DNA of 64,000 bases from an uncultured Lachnospiraceae bacterium (GTDB lineage Bacteria > Bacillota > Clostridia > Lachnospirales > Lachnospiraceae). Below, one piece after another: positions 18,637 to 26,926 of the stretch. Location: contig CAKRCW010000001.1 of NCBI GenBank assembly GCA_934309145.1, positions 1-64,000 on the forward strand. Direction: 5' to 3'. Within the stretch, counting starts at the first letter, position 1. Each line of letters opens with the position of its first letter. Made by a program: the position numbers and the translations under genes. Below the pieces are notes generated by a model that had not been told where the DNA came from, did not search any database, and was given only the letters and a program-made list of their open reading frames with translations.

Positions 18637-18671
18637 TTAAAAACAAAGAGTGGGTTGTCAAAACCCACTCT
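18637..18671 (-). terminator. Terminator-like hairpin in the rimP-nusA leader
   Basis: A perfect 10-bp stem (AGAGTGGGTT at 18647-18656 with 18662-18671) and 5-nt loop are followed on the minus strand by TTGTTTTT. It lies between the predicted promoter (18698-18725) and the rimP start, so transcripts of the operon must pass it. It could also stop transcripts from the ankyrin-like gene upstream. Confidence 0.8.
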
Positions 18672-18697
18672 CTAATGTCCATATTTTAGCCTATTTA

Positions 18698-18725
18698 ATT
18701 ATAACACTTTCATAATTAAATGCAA
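18698..18725 (-). promoter_or_regulatory. Sigma-A promoter of the rimP-nusA-infB operon
   Basis: On the minus strand TTGCAT (18720-18725), 16 bp and a perfect TATAAT (18698-18703) predict a start near 18690. The untranslated leader to GTG 18612 would be about 78 nt and contains the terminator-like hairpin. Confidence 0.75.
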
Positions 18726-18758
18726 GAGGTTTAATTGTAATTTTTTGAACATTGTAAC

Positions 18759-19580
18759 TTAATCCAATCCGTCAATCATTTTCATCAGTAAATAATAATT
18801 ATCATCCTTCACAACAGCTCTATTTGACTCCGATAAATTCAATTTATCATCCTCTGAAAATCCATTTTCGATAAATTTATGTATAAATTCTATCTCTGTC
18901 TCAGTTACATATTCATCATTATTAAGAACAAGCCATACCGCTTTTCCATATAAATTAGAATACCTACTACTATAACGCATGCTATAATCCATGGAAACAT
19001 TGCTGTCAAACATCAATGTAATAATATCTATATCCTCAGAGGTCAGTGTTCTCTCAAAAATACTTGAAAGGTAAAAATCCATACTATTATCTTCATATGC
19101 CATATGATCATACCTGTTTGGATTATCAAAAATTGCTCCATGTTCTATTGCAATCTCTACAAGCTCATAATCTCCATTCTCTAAGCCATATTCCAGAATT
19201 CCTTTATGTTTATCATCCAAATAATATATCAATTTAGGTTCTTCATCCAGAAGCTCCACAAGCGCATCCATGTTCTTATCATTCATAAAAATAATCTCGT
19301 TCATTTTTTCAATATATTTTTTTGAAACATGAGCAGTTTTCCCATCTGGCATATAAACCTCTTCATACTTTGATTTATAAACAATATTACCAATCACAAA
19401 TACAACCGGAATTGCCAGCACAAAACCTATTACTAACAGTATATTTCCTACGATACGCATTCGTCGGCTTTGCTTTCTTTTTCCAACAAATTTTAATATA
19501 AATGCTGTTATTAAAATTAATATCATCATTATAGCCATCATAAAAAAAATAGCAACGAAAACCATTCCAATAAATGCCAT
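18759..19580 (-). CDS. Membrane protein with ankyrin-like cytoplasmic region
   Basis: Function unknown. The 273-residue protein begins with two hydrophobic segments (MAFIGMVFVAIFFMMAIMMI..., then VGNILLVIGFVLAIPVVFVI) separated by a basic loop, followed by ~200 soluble residues. These contain helix-pair patterns like degenerate ankyrin repeats (NMDALVELLDEEPKLIYYLDD, GDYELVEIAIEHGAIFDNPN, EDIDIITLMFDSNVSMDYS). GGGGGGGAG precedes the ATG at 19580. It is the last gene of a cassette behind two small membrane-protein genes; a truncated second copy lies at 24461-24598. Confidence 0.75.
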   Translation of the reverse strand: MAFIGMVFVAIFFMMAIMMILILITAFILKFVGKRKQSRRMRIVGNILLVIGFVLAIPVVFVIGNIVYKSKYEEVYMPDGKTAHVSKKYIEKMNEIIFMNDKNMDALVELLDEEPKLIYYLDDKHKGILEYGLENGDYELVEIAIEHGAIFDNPNRYDHMAYEDNSMDFYLSSIFERTLTSEDIDIITLMFDSNVSMDYSMRYSSRYSNLYGKAVWLVLNNDEYVTETEIEFIHKFIENGFSEDDKLNLSESNRAVVKDDNYYLLMKMIDGLD

Positions 19581-19639
19581 GCATTCTCCCCCCCTTTTAA
19601 TTGCTAACAACACATCTACAACACATCTAATTCTATACA

Positions 19640-20173
19640 TTATTCAGTGTTATTTACTTTTGTATACTTATAATATAATGCCAGTGCATTTACAATATCC
19701 ATGCAGAATACAAACTGAAAAATGTAATGTACTATACCCTCACCTTTTGAAATTACTTTCTGCTTTACCAACCTTCTTATACCTATACATCCAATGCTTC
19801 CACTTAATATAAGCATAGTAAAACACACTAATAATAACTCAATTGCCAATCCAACTCCCACTATAGTCAATGCAAAAAATATTATAATAAATGCTATCAA
19901 AATATTCCCAGGTATATGAGAAACCTTAATAATAAGATTAATAGTAAATACATCTTCAAAAGCTTCTTTTTTTCTATTTAACCAAACAATTCCTATTACG
20001 GAAACAATGACCGAACATAAATATAAAATTCCATTTATGACAAGCGAGGCATTACTAAATGGATTTAATGCACCTATATTCATAGCACTAGATATTAATA
20101 AACCTGCTATAAAATATAAAGCTATATAATTAGGAAACACCGCAAGTGTTAAAAACGGTATGTATTTTTTCAT
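19640..20173 (-). CDS. Four-helix membrane protein, cassette copy 1 (TMa)
   Basis: Function unknown. The 177 residues are mostly hydrophobic with about four membrane segments and a conserved C-terminal block ILSGSIGCIGIRRLVKQ followed by VISKGEG and VNALALYYKY. It is homologous to the protein at 24599-25159, which shares that block. AAAGGA precedes the ATG. It lies between the TMb gene and the ankyrin-like gene; the same order is seen in the second copy. Confidence 0.75.
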   Translation of the reverse strand: MKKYIPFLTLAVFPNYIALYFIAGLLISSAMNIGALNPFSNASLVINGILYLCSVIVSVIGIVWLNRKKEAFEDVFTINLIIKVSHIPGNILIAFIIIFFALTIVGVGLAIELLLVCFTMLILSGSIGCIGIRRLVKQKVISKGEGIVHYIFQFVFCMDIVNALALYYKYTKVNNTE

Positions 20174-20212
20174 TTGACAGTTTCCTTTCCGTATAAAAAA
20201 TTTGTTGCATTT

Positions 20213-20770
20213 TTAACTATTAATTGACTTATTTATATACTTATTATCAAATCTTACATCAGCAAATGGAATAAATTGAATAACAATATATTTAATCATT
20301 TGGTTAAACTTTAAATTGTTTTTCGTGTAATCTTTTATTAGTCCCGCACAGCTTATAATCCCACTCTGAACAATCATAAACCACCCACATATAAATAACC
20401 AAAAACAAAGTGCAAATACCCTTATAGTAATAAGACCACTTATTATGAATGTAATAAAAATAACCTGATGCTTCTTTTTTATTTTCAATGCAATTTCTAT
20501 CATTTCAACAGATGTAACATTGGATTCCATCATATTAATAGCGTTCCTTATTACTACCATTATCATTATAATATTGAAAACAAATAATATAATCGGGTAT
20601 ATAGATACAATCTCTAGATTTACTAATAAATCAGCCGATTTTCTCCACATATTTATGAATGCATTACCCGGTTCTAATGGCTCATAAATAATAATCAACC
20701 CAAGAATATACATAATCTGTGTAATAAATGGATAATATTGTAATACTTTGATTAATTTGTTATTGTTCAT
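20213..20770 (-). CDS. Membrane protein, cassette copy 1 (TMb)
   Basis: Function unknown. 185 residues with about four membrane segments; opening MNNNKLIKVLQYYPFITQIM and C-terminal SGIISCAGLIKDYTKNNLKF then QFIPFADVRFDNKYI. It is homologous to the protein at 25201-25770 (NNKLIKVLKTYPYI, SGSVSCAGFIKEYSVDNIKF, QFIPFIDIVVARK). Both TMa and TMb carry a related SG-I/V-GC/SCAG/IGI pattern, so they may be distant relatives of each other. It starts 15 nt after the end of the large secreted-protein gene, suggesting co-expression. Confidence 0.75.
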   Translation of the reverse strand: MNNNKLIKVLQYYPFITQIMYILGLIIIYEPLEPGNAFINMWRKSADLLVNLEIVSIYPIILFVFNIIMIMVVIRNAINMMESNVTSVEMIEIALKIKKKHQVIFITFIISGLITIRVFALCFWLFICGWFMIVQSGIISCAGLIKDYTKNNLKFNQMIKYIVIQFIPFADVRFDNKYINKSINS

Positions 20771-20785
20771 ATTTATGTCTCCTAA

Positions 20786-23700
20786 TTAATTATCATCCCA
20801 TATTATCCATACATTGTAACTTTTATCATCAAATATAAAAAATTTTTTTAATTCCATATCACTTTTCACTCTTTTCTTTAAAGATATATATAAATTAGGC
20901 TCATTGCTTAAATCTATCGTACTAAACATAGCTAAATCACTAGCCCTTTCATGCCTGTAGTCAGGATTAAAACCTGCTATCCACCATTGCTTTTTATCTG
21001 GCTCCCATGAAAAAATATTTGATTTGGACACTTTGTTATACAGACTAAGCTTCATAGGAATTTTAAAATTTGCACAATGCCAATGTATTTTAGAATCATT
21101 TTTTCTTGTATATATTCCCACTTCTGAACCAGCACCCAAATTAGGATAATCAGCTTTCCACATCCATATTGAATAACTTTTATTATTAGTATTAAAATCT
21201 ACTCTTAAACTATTCATATTGTTCAATGTTCCCTTGCAAAAAATATAATCAAAAACATTATAATACCCGAATATTTTTTGCCACTGAACACGTGATTGAG
21301 TATGTAACACTTTTCCATTTTCATCAGCATAGAAGTCCAAAAGAAATCCACCTATGTTTGTTGATGCATCCCAATCATTATTAACTTCTCCTCTATAAAA
21401 TTTATATATATGTGGAATATAATTATCTCGCTCATAATTAACCTTAGCATCCCACAACTCTTTATTCCCATTACATATAAGTGGTCTTTCATCTACTGGT
21501 GCAACAGTCTTATAAATTTTATTACCATTGTCATCATATTTTACTACAGTACGTTCACTATTATCATACAATCCATCTCCATCAGAATCTATACTATTAG
21601 GATTAGATTTCATCTTGAAATAATATCCCTTAATCCTTACTCCCGTAAATGGATTTGCATAATCTTTCTCAAAATACACAGGTCTAGGATCTATCTCTTC
21701 ACCATCTAAAAGTCCATCATAATCTGAATCTGCTTTCGTTGGATCTGTATAAATAATTTGTCCATTTATCAGCCTTATACCTGCTGTTTCAATTATATCA
21801 TACAGACCATCATTATCGTTATCAGTTTTATCAAAATCGTCAGACATATAAATCATTTCATACAAATCTTCTAATTCATATGATTTATCAGCCTTATAGA
21901 ATTCACCATTTGTATACTTAGAAATATTTTTTAATGTTCCAACTGATACACCCTTACCAAGTCCTATAGTATATACCTTTATTTCCTTAGCAGCTATTTC
22001 ATCTAATAGACTTTTAGAATAACTTGATCCTCCATCCGATAATAAAATTATTCTATTACAATAATGCGAATTGTTAAGTGTTCCTTCATCAAACTGTTCC
22101 ATGGATTTTCTAAGTGCAGCATTAATACTTGTATCACCCATGTTATAGACTTTCTGCATACCAAGTCTTAGTTCCTGTTTATCACTAGTCATTTCTACAA
22201 CAACGTATGCTTTATTTGTAAATAATACTATAGCAGCCTTATCATCCCCAGACATACGATTAATAAATGCATTTGCACCTTCTATTCTTCCACAAACCTT
22301 TCTGTACATGGCATCATACTGCGAATTTACATTATCTTTCAAAGTAATTTTATCATTTGAATCCATACTTCCAGAACAGTCTATAGCAAGTACAGTATTA
22401 TAAACCACATCTTCATTATCAAACGTTGGATTATAATCTATCTTATCAGTCCAGGCATTATACCACTTTACCCTGTCAACAATCATATATTTACTAAAGT
22501 GTGTAGTTTCAACGCTTACACTACCACTATCTATATCTAGTATTGTATCTAGCTCTACAAACTTTTGATTTTCCTCATCATACCACAAATACATTAAATT
22601 ATTAAAATCTACATCGTTTAGCTTTTCTTTATCTAATTTAAATGTAAGTGTTGCAGTATCAAATTGAGAATCAGTTTCAATCTCAAACGGTTCTCCAACT
22701 AATCCAACAACATCAGTACATAAAACATCTCTATCCATTACACTTTCAATATATGTATTTGTCTGCAAACAACCTGTACCATTTAAGGAGATTGATACCT
22801 CCTTTATTACACATTCTTCATTTTCAACAGTATGTGTAAATGTCTGCTCAAATTTTTCATCTCCATCTAATATCCCATTACCATTTGTATCTGGATTAAG
22901 AGGATCTGTTCCTAATAATATCTCTGATTCATCATCTAACCCATCCTCATCTGTATCTTCTAATAAAGGATTTGTACCATATTGTTTTACTTCATCACCA
23001 TCTAATAAATTGTCATAATCTGTATCATCATCCCAAGGATTAGTTCCAGCATCTTTTTCTTCAAATGTTGTTAATCCATCAGAATCATAATCCTCATCTC
23101 CATCTAATATTCCATTTGAATCTGTATCTTCCTTAGTTGGATCTGTTCCAGATACTGCTACTTCATAATAATCATCAAGTCCATCGCCATCGCTATCTGT
23201 ATTATTTATATCACTTCCATAATATATTTCTATTGCATCCTCAAGACCATCTCCATCTGAATCAGGCATAACAAGTATATACTTTCCATTAATATATTCT
23301 ACATATAAAACAAGTGAATCTAACACTTTATTTTCCCCATAATAACCTCTAGCATACAAATCTATATGTGAAAATGTCTTAGGTAAGCTATATACATACT
23401 CATTGTTCTCGTCAGGAGAGCCTATAATTGTATACTCTCCGTCATCTATTGATGCGTATATATCGTATTTATAACATTCCTCTGATGATTCTAAAAATAA
23501 TTGCAAATCTCTTGTATCATCTGGCAAATATCCTATCAATGTAACAAATTTATCATATATATTAGTATTATATTCCGATAACAAAACATTCATTATCTCA
23601 TTACCAGAACATCCTGGCTCAACCATAACGCCAAAGCTTACACTTTTACCTGCTGAAATATTTTGATTATAGCTTTCACAACCTATAATATAAGAACCAT

Positions 23701-24349
23701 CAGTATCAGATATTATTATGGCATCCCAAATTTTAGTTATAATATTATCAGCATAATCAAATTTTAATCTCCAATCCTCAATATCAACATTTTTATTATT
23801 AGTGATAGTTATTATCGCCTTATATCCATCACCCCAATCTTCAGTGATTTCATATAAAACAGAATAATCACCATTCTTAATTTCTACTTCATTTCCAATA
23901 AGCGTATAATATTCTGGATAACATGAAAAAGCTCCACTTGACGTGATTCCAAAAGATACACTACCTCCAACAGGTATGTCCTGATTCCATCCAACATTTT
24001 TGATAACATAGAAATTCTTATGCGTTTCTTCAATTGACGCATTCCATATATTAGATATAGTTTCATTTAACGGGAATGAAACACACCAATTCTCTATAAC
24101 CTCATCTCCAGTATTGGTTATTGTAATTGTCGCATTATAGCCACTATCCCATAAACTATCAACTGTAAAGCAGACATCATAATTGTCTCCTTTATAGCTC
24201 TCTAATCCGTAATCACCATCTAACCCCTGTGCATCTGTAGCAGTTGCTATATCATTCTCTGCATACGTCACTCGTCCACCTGTAACCATAAGTGAAACTA
24301 CCATAAGAAATGCCAATACACCTGCTATAATCCTCTTTGTACCCCTCAT
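20786..24349 (-). CDS. Large secreted protein: two CBM2-like domains, Ca-binding repeats, VWA domain, DUF4474-like C-terminus
   Basis: Exported 1187-residue protein. Residues 1-30 are a signal peptide (MRGTKRIIAG, hydrophobic core, cleavage near VTYA). Residues ~55-150 and ~160-275 are two domains resembling cellulose-binding family 2 (WDSGYNATITITNTGDEVIENW; DWGDGYKAIITITNNKNVDIEDW; each followed by GxSVSFG). Residues ~362-500 carry thrombospondin-type-3/DxDxDG calcium repeats. Residues ~648-835 are a von Willebrand A domain with MIDAS DCSGS (657-661), Thr740 and Asp772 (LLSDGGSS). More DxDxDG repeats follow (~840-930). Residues ~995-1150 match my recollection of DUF4474 (WMWKADYPNLGAGSEVGIY; QWWIAGFNPDYRHERASDL). 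No sortase motif or membrane anchor is seen. Substrate and role unknown. Confidence 0.85.
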   Translation of the reverse strand: MRGTKRIIAGVLAFLMVVSLMVTGGRVTYAENDIATATDAQGLDGDYGLESYKGDNYDVCFTVDSLWDSGYNATITITNTGDEVIENWCVSFPLNETISNIWNASIEETHKNFYVIKNVGWNQDIPVGGSVSFGITSSGAFSCYPEYYTLIGNEVEIKNGDYSVLYEITEDWGDGYKAIITITNNKNVDIEDWRLKFDYADNIITKIWDAIIISDTDGSYIIGCESYNQNISAGKSVSFGVMVEPGCSGNEIMNVLLSEYNTNIYDKFVTLIGYLPDDTRDLQLFLESSEECYKYDIYASIDDGEYTIIGSPDENNEYVYSLPKTFSHIDLYARGYYGENKVLDSLVLYVEYINGKYILVMPDSDGDGLEDAIEIYYGSDINNTDSDGDGLDDYYEVAVSGTDPTKEDTDSNGILDGDEDYDSDGLTTFEEKDAGTNPWDDDTDYDNLLDGDEVKQYGTNPLLEDTDEDGLDDESEILLGTDPLNPDTNGNGILDGDEKFEQTFTHTVENEECVIKEVSISLNGTGCLQTNTYIESVMDRDVLCTDVVGLVGEPFEIETDSQFDTATLTFKLDKEKLNDVDFNNLMYLWYDEENQKFVELDTILDIDSGSVSVETTHFSKYMIVDRVKWYNAWTDKIDYNPTFDNEDVVYNTVLAIDCSGSMDSNDKITLKDNVNSQYDAMYRKVCGRIEGANAFINRMSGDDKAAIVLFTNKAYVVVEMTSDKQELRLGMQKVYNMGDTSINAALRKSMEQFDEGTLNNSHYCNRIILLSDGGSSYSKSLLDEIAAKEIKVYTIGLGKGVSVGTLKNISKYTNGEFYKADKSYELEDLYEMIYMSDDFDKTDNDNDGLYDIIETAGIRLINGQIIYTDPTKADSDYDGLLDGEEIDPRPVYFEKDYANPFTGVRIKGYYFKMKSNPNSIDSDGDGLYDNSERTVVKYDDNGNKIYKTVAPVDERPLICNGNKELWDAKVNYERDNYIPHIYKFYRGEVNNDWDASTNIGGFLLDFYADENGKVLHTQSRVQWQKIFGYYNVFDYIFCKGTLNNMNSLRVDFNTNNKSYSIWMWKADYPNLGAGSEVGIYTRKNDSKIHWHCANFKIPMKLSLYNKVSKSNIFSWEPDKKQWWIAGFNPDYRHERASDLAMFSTIDLSNEPNLYISLKKRVKSDMELKKFFIFDDKSYNVWIIWDDN

Positions 24350-24372
24350 TTAAATCCCCCTTTGTAATTTTC

Positions 24373-24387
24373 ATACATCGTATGTAT
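24373..24387. promoter_or_regulatory. Palindrome in the leader of the secreted-protein gene
   Basis: ATACAT-CGT-ATGTAT, a perfect 6-bp inverted repeat with a 3-bp spacer, lies between the predicted promoter and the ribosome binding site of the 1187-residue protein gene. It is a possible operator. Confidence 0.4.
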
Positions 24388-24411
24388 AAACCAATTAGTC
24401 TCTTAATTAAT

Positions 24412-24440
24412 ATTGTATCAATTTTTTCCTAATACTGCAA
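24412..24440 (-). promoter_or_regulatory. Predicted promoter of the secreted-protein gene
   Basis: Minus-strand TTGCAG (24435-24440), 17 bp, TACAAT (24412-24417), 63 bp upstream of the ATG at 24349. The palindrome at 24373-24387 lies downstream of it. Confidence 0.55.
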
Positions 24441-24460
24441 ACATTTTTTTACATCTTAAT

Positions 24461-24598
24461 TCATTCTTCTTTAGAACCTTTGCTTTTAAACATCAATGTA
24501 ATAATATCTATATCCTCAGAGGTCAGTGTTCTCCCTAGAATACTGGAAAAATAAAAATCCACACTATTATCTTCATATGCAACATAAACCTATCTGTT
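24461..24598 (-). pseudogene. Truncated second copy of the ankyrin-like gene
   Basis: About 110 bp (24487-24587) closely match 19011-19125 of the intact ankyrin-like gene, including a 43-bp stretch identical except at its edges. In the matching frame it reads AYEDNSVDFYFSSILGRTL then TSEDIDIITLMFKS, against AYEDNSMDFYLSSIFERTL in the intact copy, and then hits a stop near 24461. The N-terminal membrane segments and the C-terminal third are absent. It begins immediately after the TMa copy-2 stop codon, mirroring the gene order of copy 1. Confidence 0.85.
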
Positions 24599-25159
24599 TC
24601 ATTCATTTTCCTGAGCCCTTATACTGTTAAAATTTTCTGCATTTTTATTTGTCTTATAAAATTTATAATATAGAGCTACTGCATTTATCACATCAACGAA
24701 AAATATAAATTGACATATATAATGCTCCACACCTTCACATTTGGAAATCACACCCTGCTTGACCAGATTTCTTATACCTATACAACCAATGATTCCGCTT
24801 AATATAATCATTATCCAGCTTACAAACCATATCAAAATTGATAAAAATACACCAGCTACAGTAATTGCAAATAAGACTGCTAAGATAAAAAGCATAATAA
24901 ATCCTGCAATATGAACCATTTTAATTATCATATTAACTCTTAATAACTCATATGAATCATCCTTTTTAGTTATGAGCATTGCTATCTCTACAACCGAACA
25001 TATAAATGTAACAAATAGCATAAATACAATGGCAATTAATGATAATGCTATAAAGCCATCAGATTCAAAAACTGTAGATATTAGCAATACTAAAATTATA
25101 TATAAAGCTAAAAAAACCGGAAACATCATTAACAATGTAAACGAAAAACTATTTTTCAT
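24599..25159 (-). CDS. Membrane protein, cassette copy 2 (TMa')
   Basis: Function unknown. 186 residues, about four membrane segments, with the conserved block ILSGIIGCIGIRNLVKQGVI, then SKCEG and VDVINAVALYYKFYK shared with the copy at 19640-20173. The frame is open upstream to 25192, but GGGGGG lies directly before the ATG at 25159. It follows TMb' after 41 nt and is followed by the ankyrin-gene remnant. Confidence 0.72.
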   Translation of the reverse strand: MKNSFSFTLLMMFPVFLALYIILVLLISTVFESDGFIALSLIAIVFMLFVTFICSVVEIAMLITKKDDSYELLRVNMIIKMVHIAGFIMLFILAVLFAITVAGVFLSILIWFVSWIMIILSGIIGCIGIRNLVKQGVISKCEGVEHYICQFIFFVDVINAVALYYKFYKTNKNAENFNSIRAQENE

Positions 25160-25200
25160 TTTCCCCCCATGTATGTGCTGCATATTTGTCATATAAGATA

Positions 25201-25770
25201 CTATCTGTACTTTAAATTAGTAAGACATTTTCTGGCAACAACAATATCTATAAATGGTATAAACTGCACAACAGCACAAATAATCATTTTGATAAATTTA
25301 ATATTATCAACGCTATACTCCTTTATGAATCCCGCACAGCTTACCGAACCACTCATGATTAACATAAACCAACAATAGCAAATTAAAAATACAATAAATA
25401 AAGGTATCTCATATCCTATATATCCACATACAATAAATATAAGAAATACAATTAAATAATTCTTCTTAAAATCAATTGCTAATTTCATTATACTTTCAGT
25501 TGAGTTTCCATCCTCTAACATTTTAAAGGAATATTTTATTATCTTTAACGACATTACAATATTAAATATAAATAAAATCATATTAACCGGTATCATGCAG
25601 AAGTCAGTTAATATTCCAAACGCTTCATATACAGTGTACCACCATGGAATATAAGCCATATCCGGCTCTGGAATTTCCAAATTAAAAAACATATAAAATA
25701 CAACCATAATAGTTAAAATATATGGATATGTTTTTAATACTTTAATTAATTTGTTATTGTCCGTTTTCAT
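25201..25770 (-). CDS. Membrane protein, cassette copy 2 (TMb')
   Basis: Function unknown. About 189 residues and four membrane segments, homologous to the protein at 20213-20770. By alignment with that copy the start is ATG 25770 (MKTDNNKLIKVLKTYPY); a GTG at 25791 with GGGGA nine bases upstream is an alternative. The ATG lies one base after the stop codon of a seven-codon remnant of the secreted-protein gene, so it may be translated by reinitiation. Confidence 0.7.
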   Translation of the reverse strand: MKTDNNKLIKVLKTYPYILTIMVVFYMFFNLEIPEPDMAYIPWWYTVYEAFGILTDFCMIPVNMILFIFNIVMSLKIIKYSFKMLEDGNSTESIMKLAIDFKKNYLIVFLIFIVCGYIGYEIPLFIVFLICYCWFMLIMSGSVSCAGFIKEYSVDNIKFIKMIICAVVQFIPFIDIVVARKCLTNLKYR

Positions 25771-25771
25771 T

Positions 25772-25806
25772 TTATTTAATCTTTGTACCACTCATTCAAA
25801 TCCCCT
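25772..25806 (-). pseudogene. Remnant of the 5' end of a second secreted-protein gene
   Basis: Ribosome binding site plus first codons (AGGGGATTTGAATGAGTGG then TACAAAG) match the start of the intact secreted-protein gene at 23 of 26 bases. The frame now reads MSGTKIK and stops. It sits directly upstream of TMb', where the intact gene sits relative to TMb in copy 1. Confidence 0.6.
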
Positions 25807-25840
25807 ATTAATCTTCGTGCATCATATATCTACGCGGTTA

Positions 25841-26914
25841 TTACCAGTCACTCGTATCAGGTACTATATACAACATAAGTCCATTTTTAAAAAATGCAAC
25901 ATTGTCTGATACATACACATCTTCCACTGGCTTATCAAATTCTATTAATTGCGGTGTCTCATATACTGTGTAATCTGTTTTTTGGCTCATTTTATCAATA
26001 AAATCATATCCCCAAAGATATAATTTTTTATCAGTTCCCATGCCTATACCAGATGAACCACCACATGATATCTGTGAAAACCGGATGTCATTTTCCCAAT
26101 CCGGATATCCCATTACTAATACTATATCACCATCAGAATTTTTAGTAATTCCTCTACATCGCGAAGCCGTACCATCTTCATAAATTGTATATAAGCAATA
26201 ATATCCTTCAATTTGAGATATTTTTAAATCACTTTTTACCTTTTGAAATTCTGTAACATACTCTATATGATGAACAAAGTTCTGTATTTCTTCTGTAATG
26301 TTATAAATTTCTCCTATTACATATAATTCTCCATTTTCAGTAAGAATAGCAGTATTATTTCTAAAACGCACCAATTCTTTAGCATTGCTTATATTATCTA
26401 TCTTCATTGGCTTTTCAATTTCAGTATTCACTCCTATACCTACACTACAATACTCGTCACCCTTTCCCCATACATAAACGTCACCTTCAGTAGTTATTGC
26501 TATTGCATTTTCTGTATTTATTCCATGTCCTGCAATACAAATTACATTTTCTAATATAACATCCGATAACTCATATGTATTATCATTAAAAACTTGTAAA
26601 GCATATAAATTATTTTTATCATCAATTATCCAAAAACAATCACCGCTACAAAATACCTTGGCAACATTCATTTCTAATTGTATGGTAGTTTCATTCATCT
26701 GGGAATCAATAAACCTGATTTCGCCATCTATTACTAATATCAATTTATCATCTAATGATGCAGTAATAAAACTTGGTTCTTTATCTAATGTGTAAGTTTT
26801 ATATTTTAATGAATATTCACCGATTCTTTTTGCAACACAACAATAACAGCTAATAATAATTAACAAGAATATTACTATTTTTATAATGGTCTTTATAATA
26901 TTCTTTACCTTCAT
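25841..26914 (-). CDS. Membrane-anchored RCC1-like repeat protein
   Basis: 357 residues with one N-terminal hydrophobic segment (~6-26) acting as a membrane anchor or uncleaved signal, followed by an extracellular region with RCC1/beta-propeller-like repeats: AIAITTEGDVYVWGKGDEYC with GIGVNTEIEKP (~137-170), NTAILTENGELYVIG, and GIGMGTDKKLYLWGYDF (~300). The repeats are partly degenerate. Bacterial RCC1-like proteins are usually surface or binding proteins of unknown partner. AAGGAGG precedes the ATG. A remnant of the secreted-protein signal peptide lies immediately upstream, placing this gene in the same cassette system. Confidence 0.75.
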   Translation of the reverse strand: MKVKNIIKTIIKIVIFLLIIISCYCCVAKRIGEYSLKYKTYTLDKEPSFITASLDDKLILVIDGEIRFIDSQMNETTIQLEMNVAKVFCSGDCFWIIDDKNNLYALQVFNDNTYELSDVILENVICIAGHGINTENAIAITTEGDVYVWGKGDEYCSVGIGVNTEIEKPMKIDNISNAKELVRFRNNTAILTENGELYVIGEIYNITEEIQNFVHHIEYVTEFQKVKSDLKISQIEGYYCLYTIYEDGTASRCRGITKNSDGDIVLVMGYPDWENDIRFSQISCGGSSGIGMGTDKKLYLWGYDFIDKMSQKTDYTVYETPQLIEFDKPVEDVYVSDNVAFFKNGLMLYIVPDTSDW

Positions 26915-26926
26915 TCTTCCTCCTTA

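Noticed and set aside
21560..23280. Repetitive GAT/TCC-rich DNA in the secreted-protein gene as a CRISPR or satellite
   Set aside because: The periodicity comes from in-frame DxDxDG calcium-binding codons; there are no uniform repeats and spacers.
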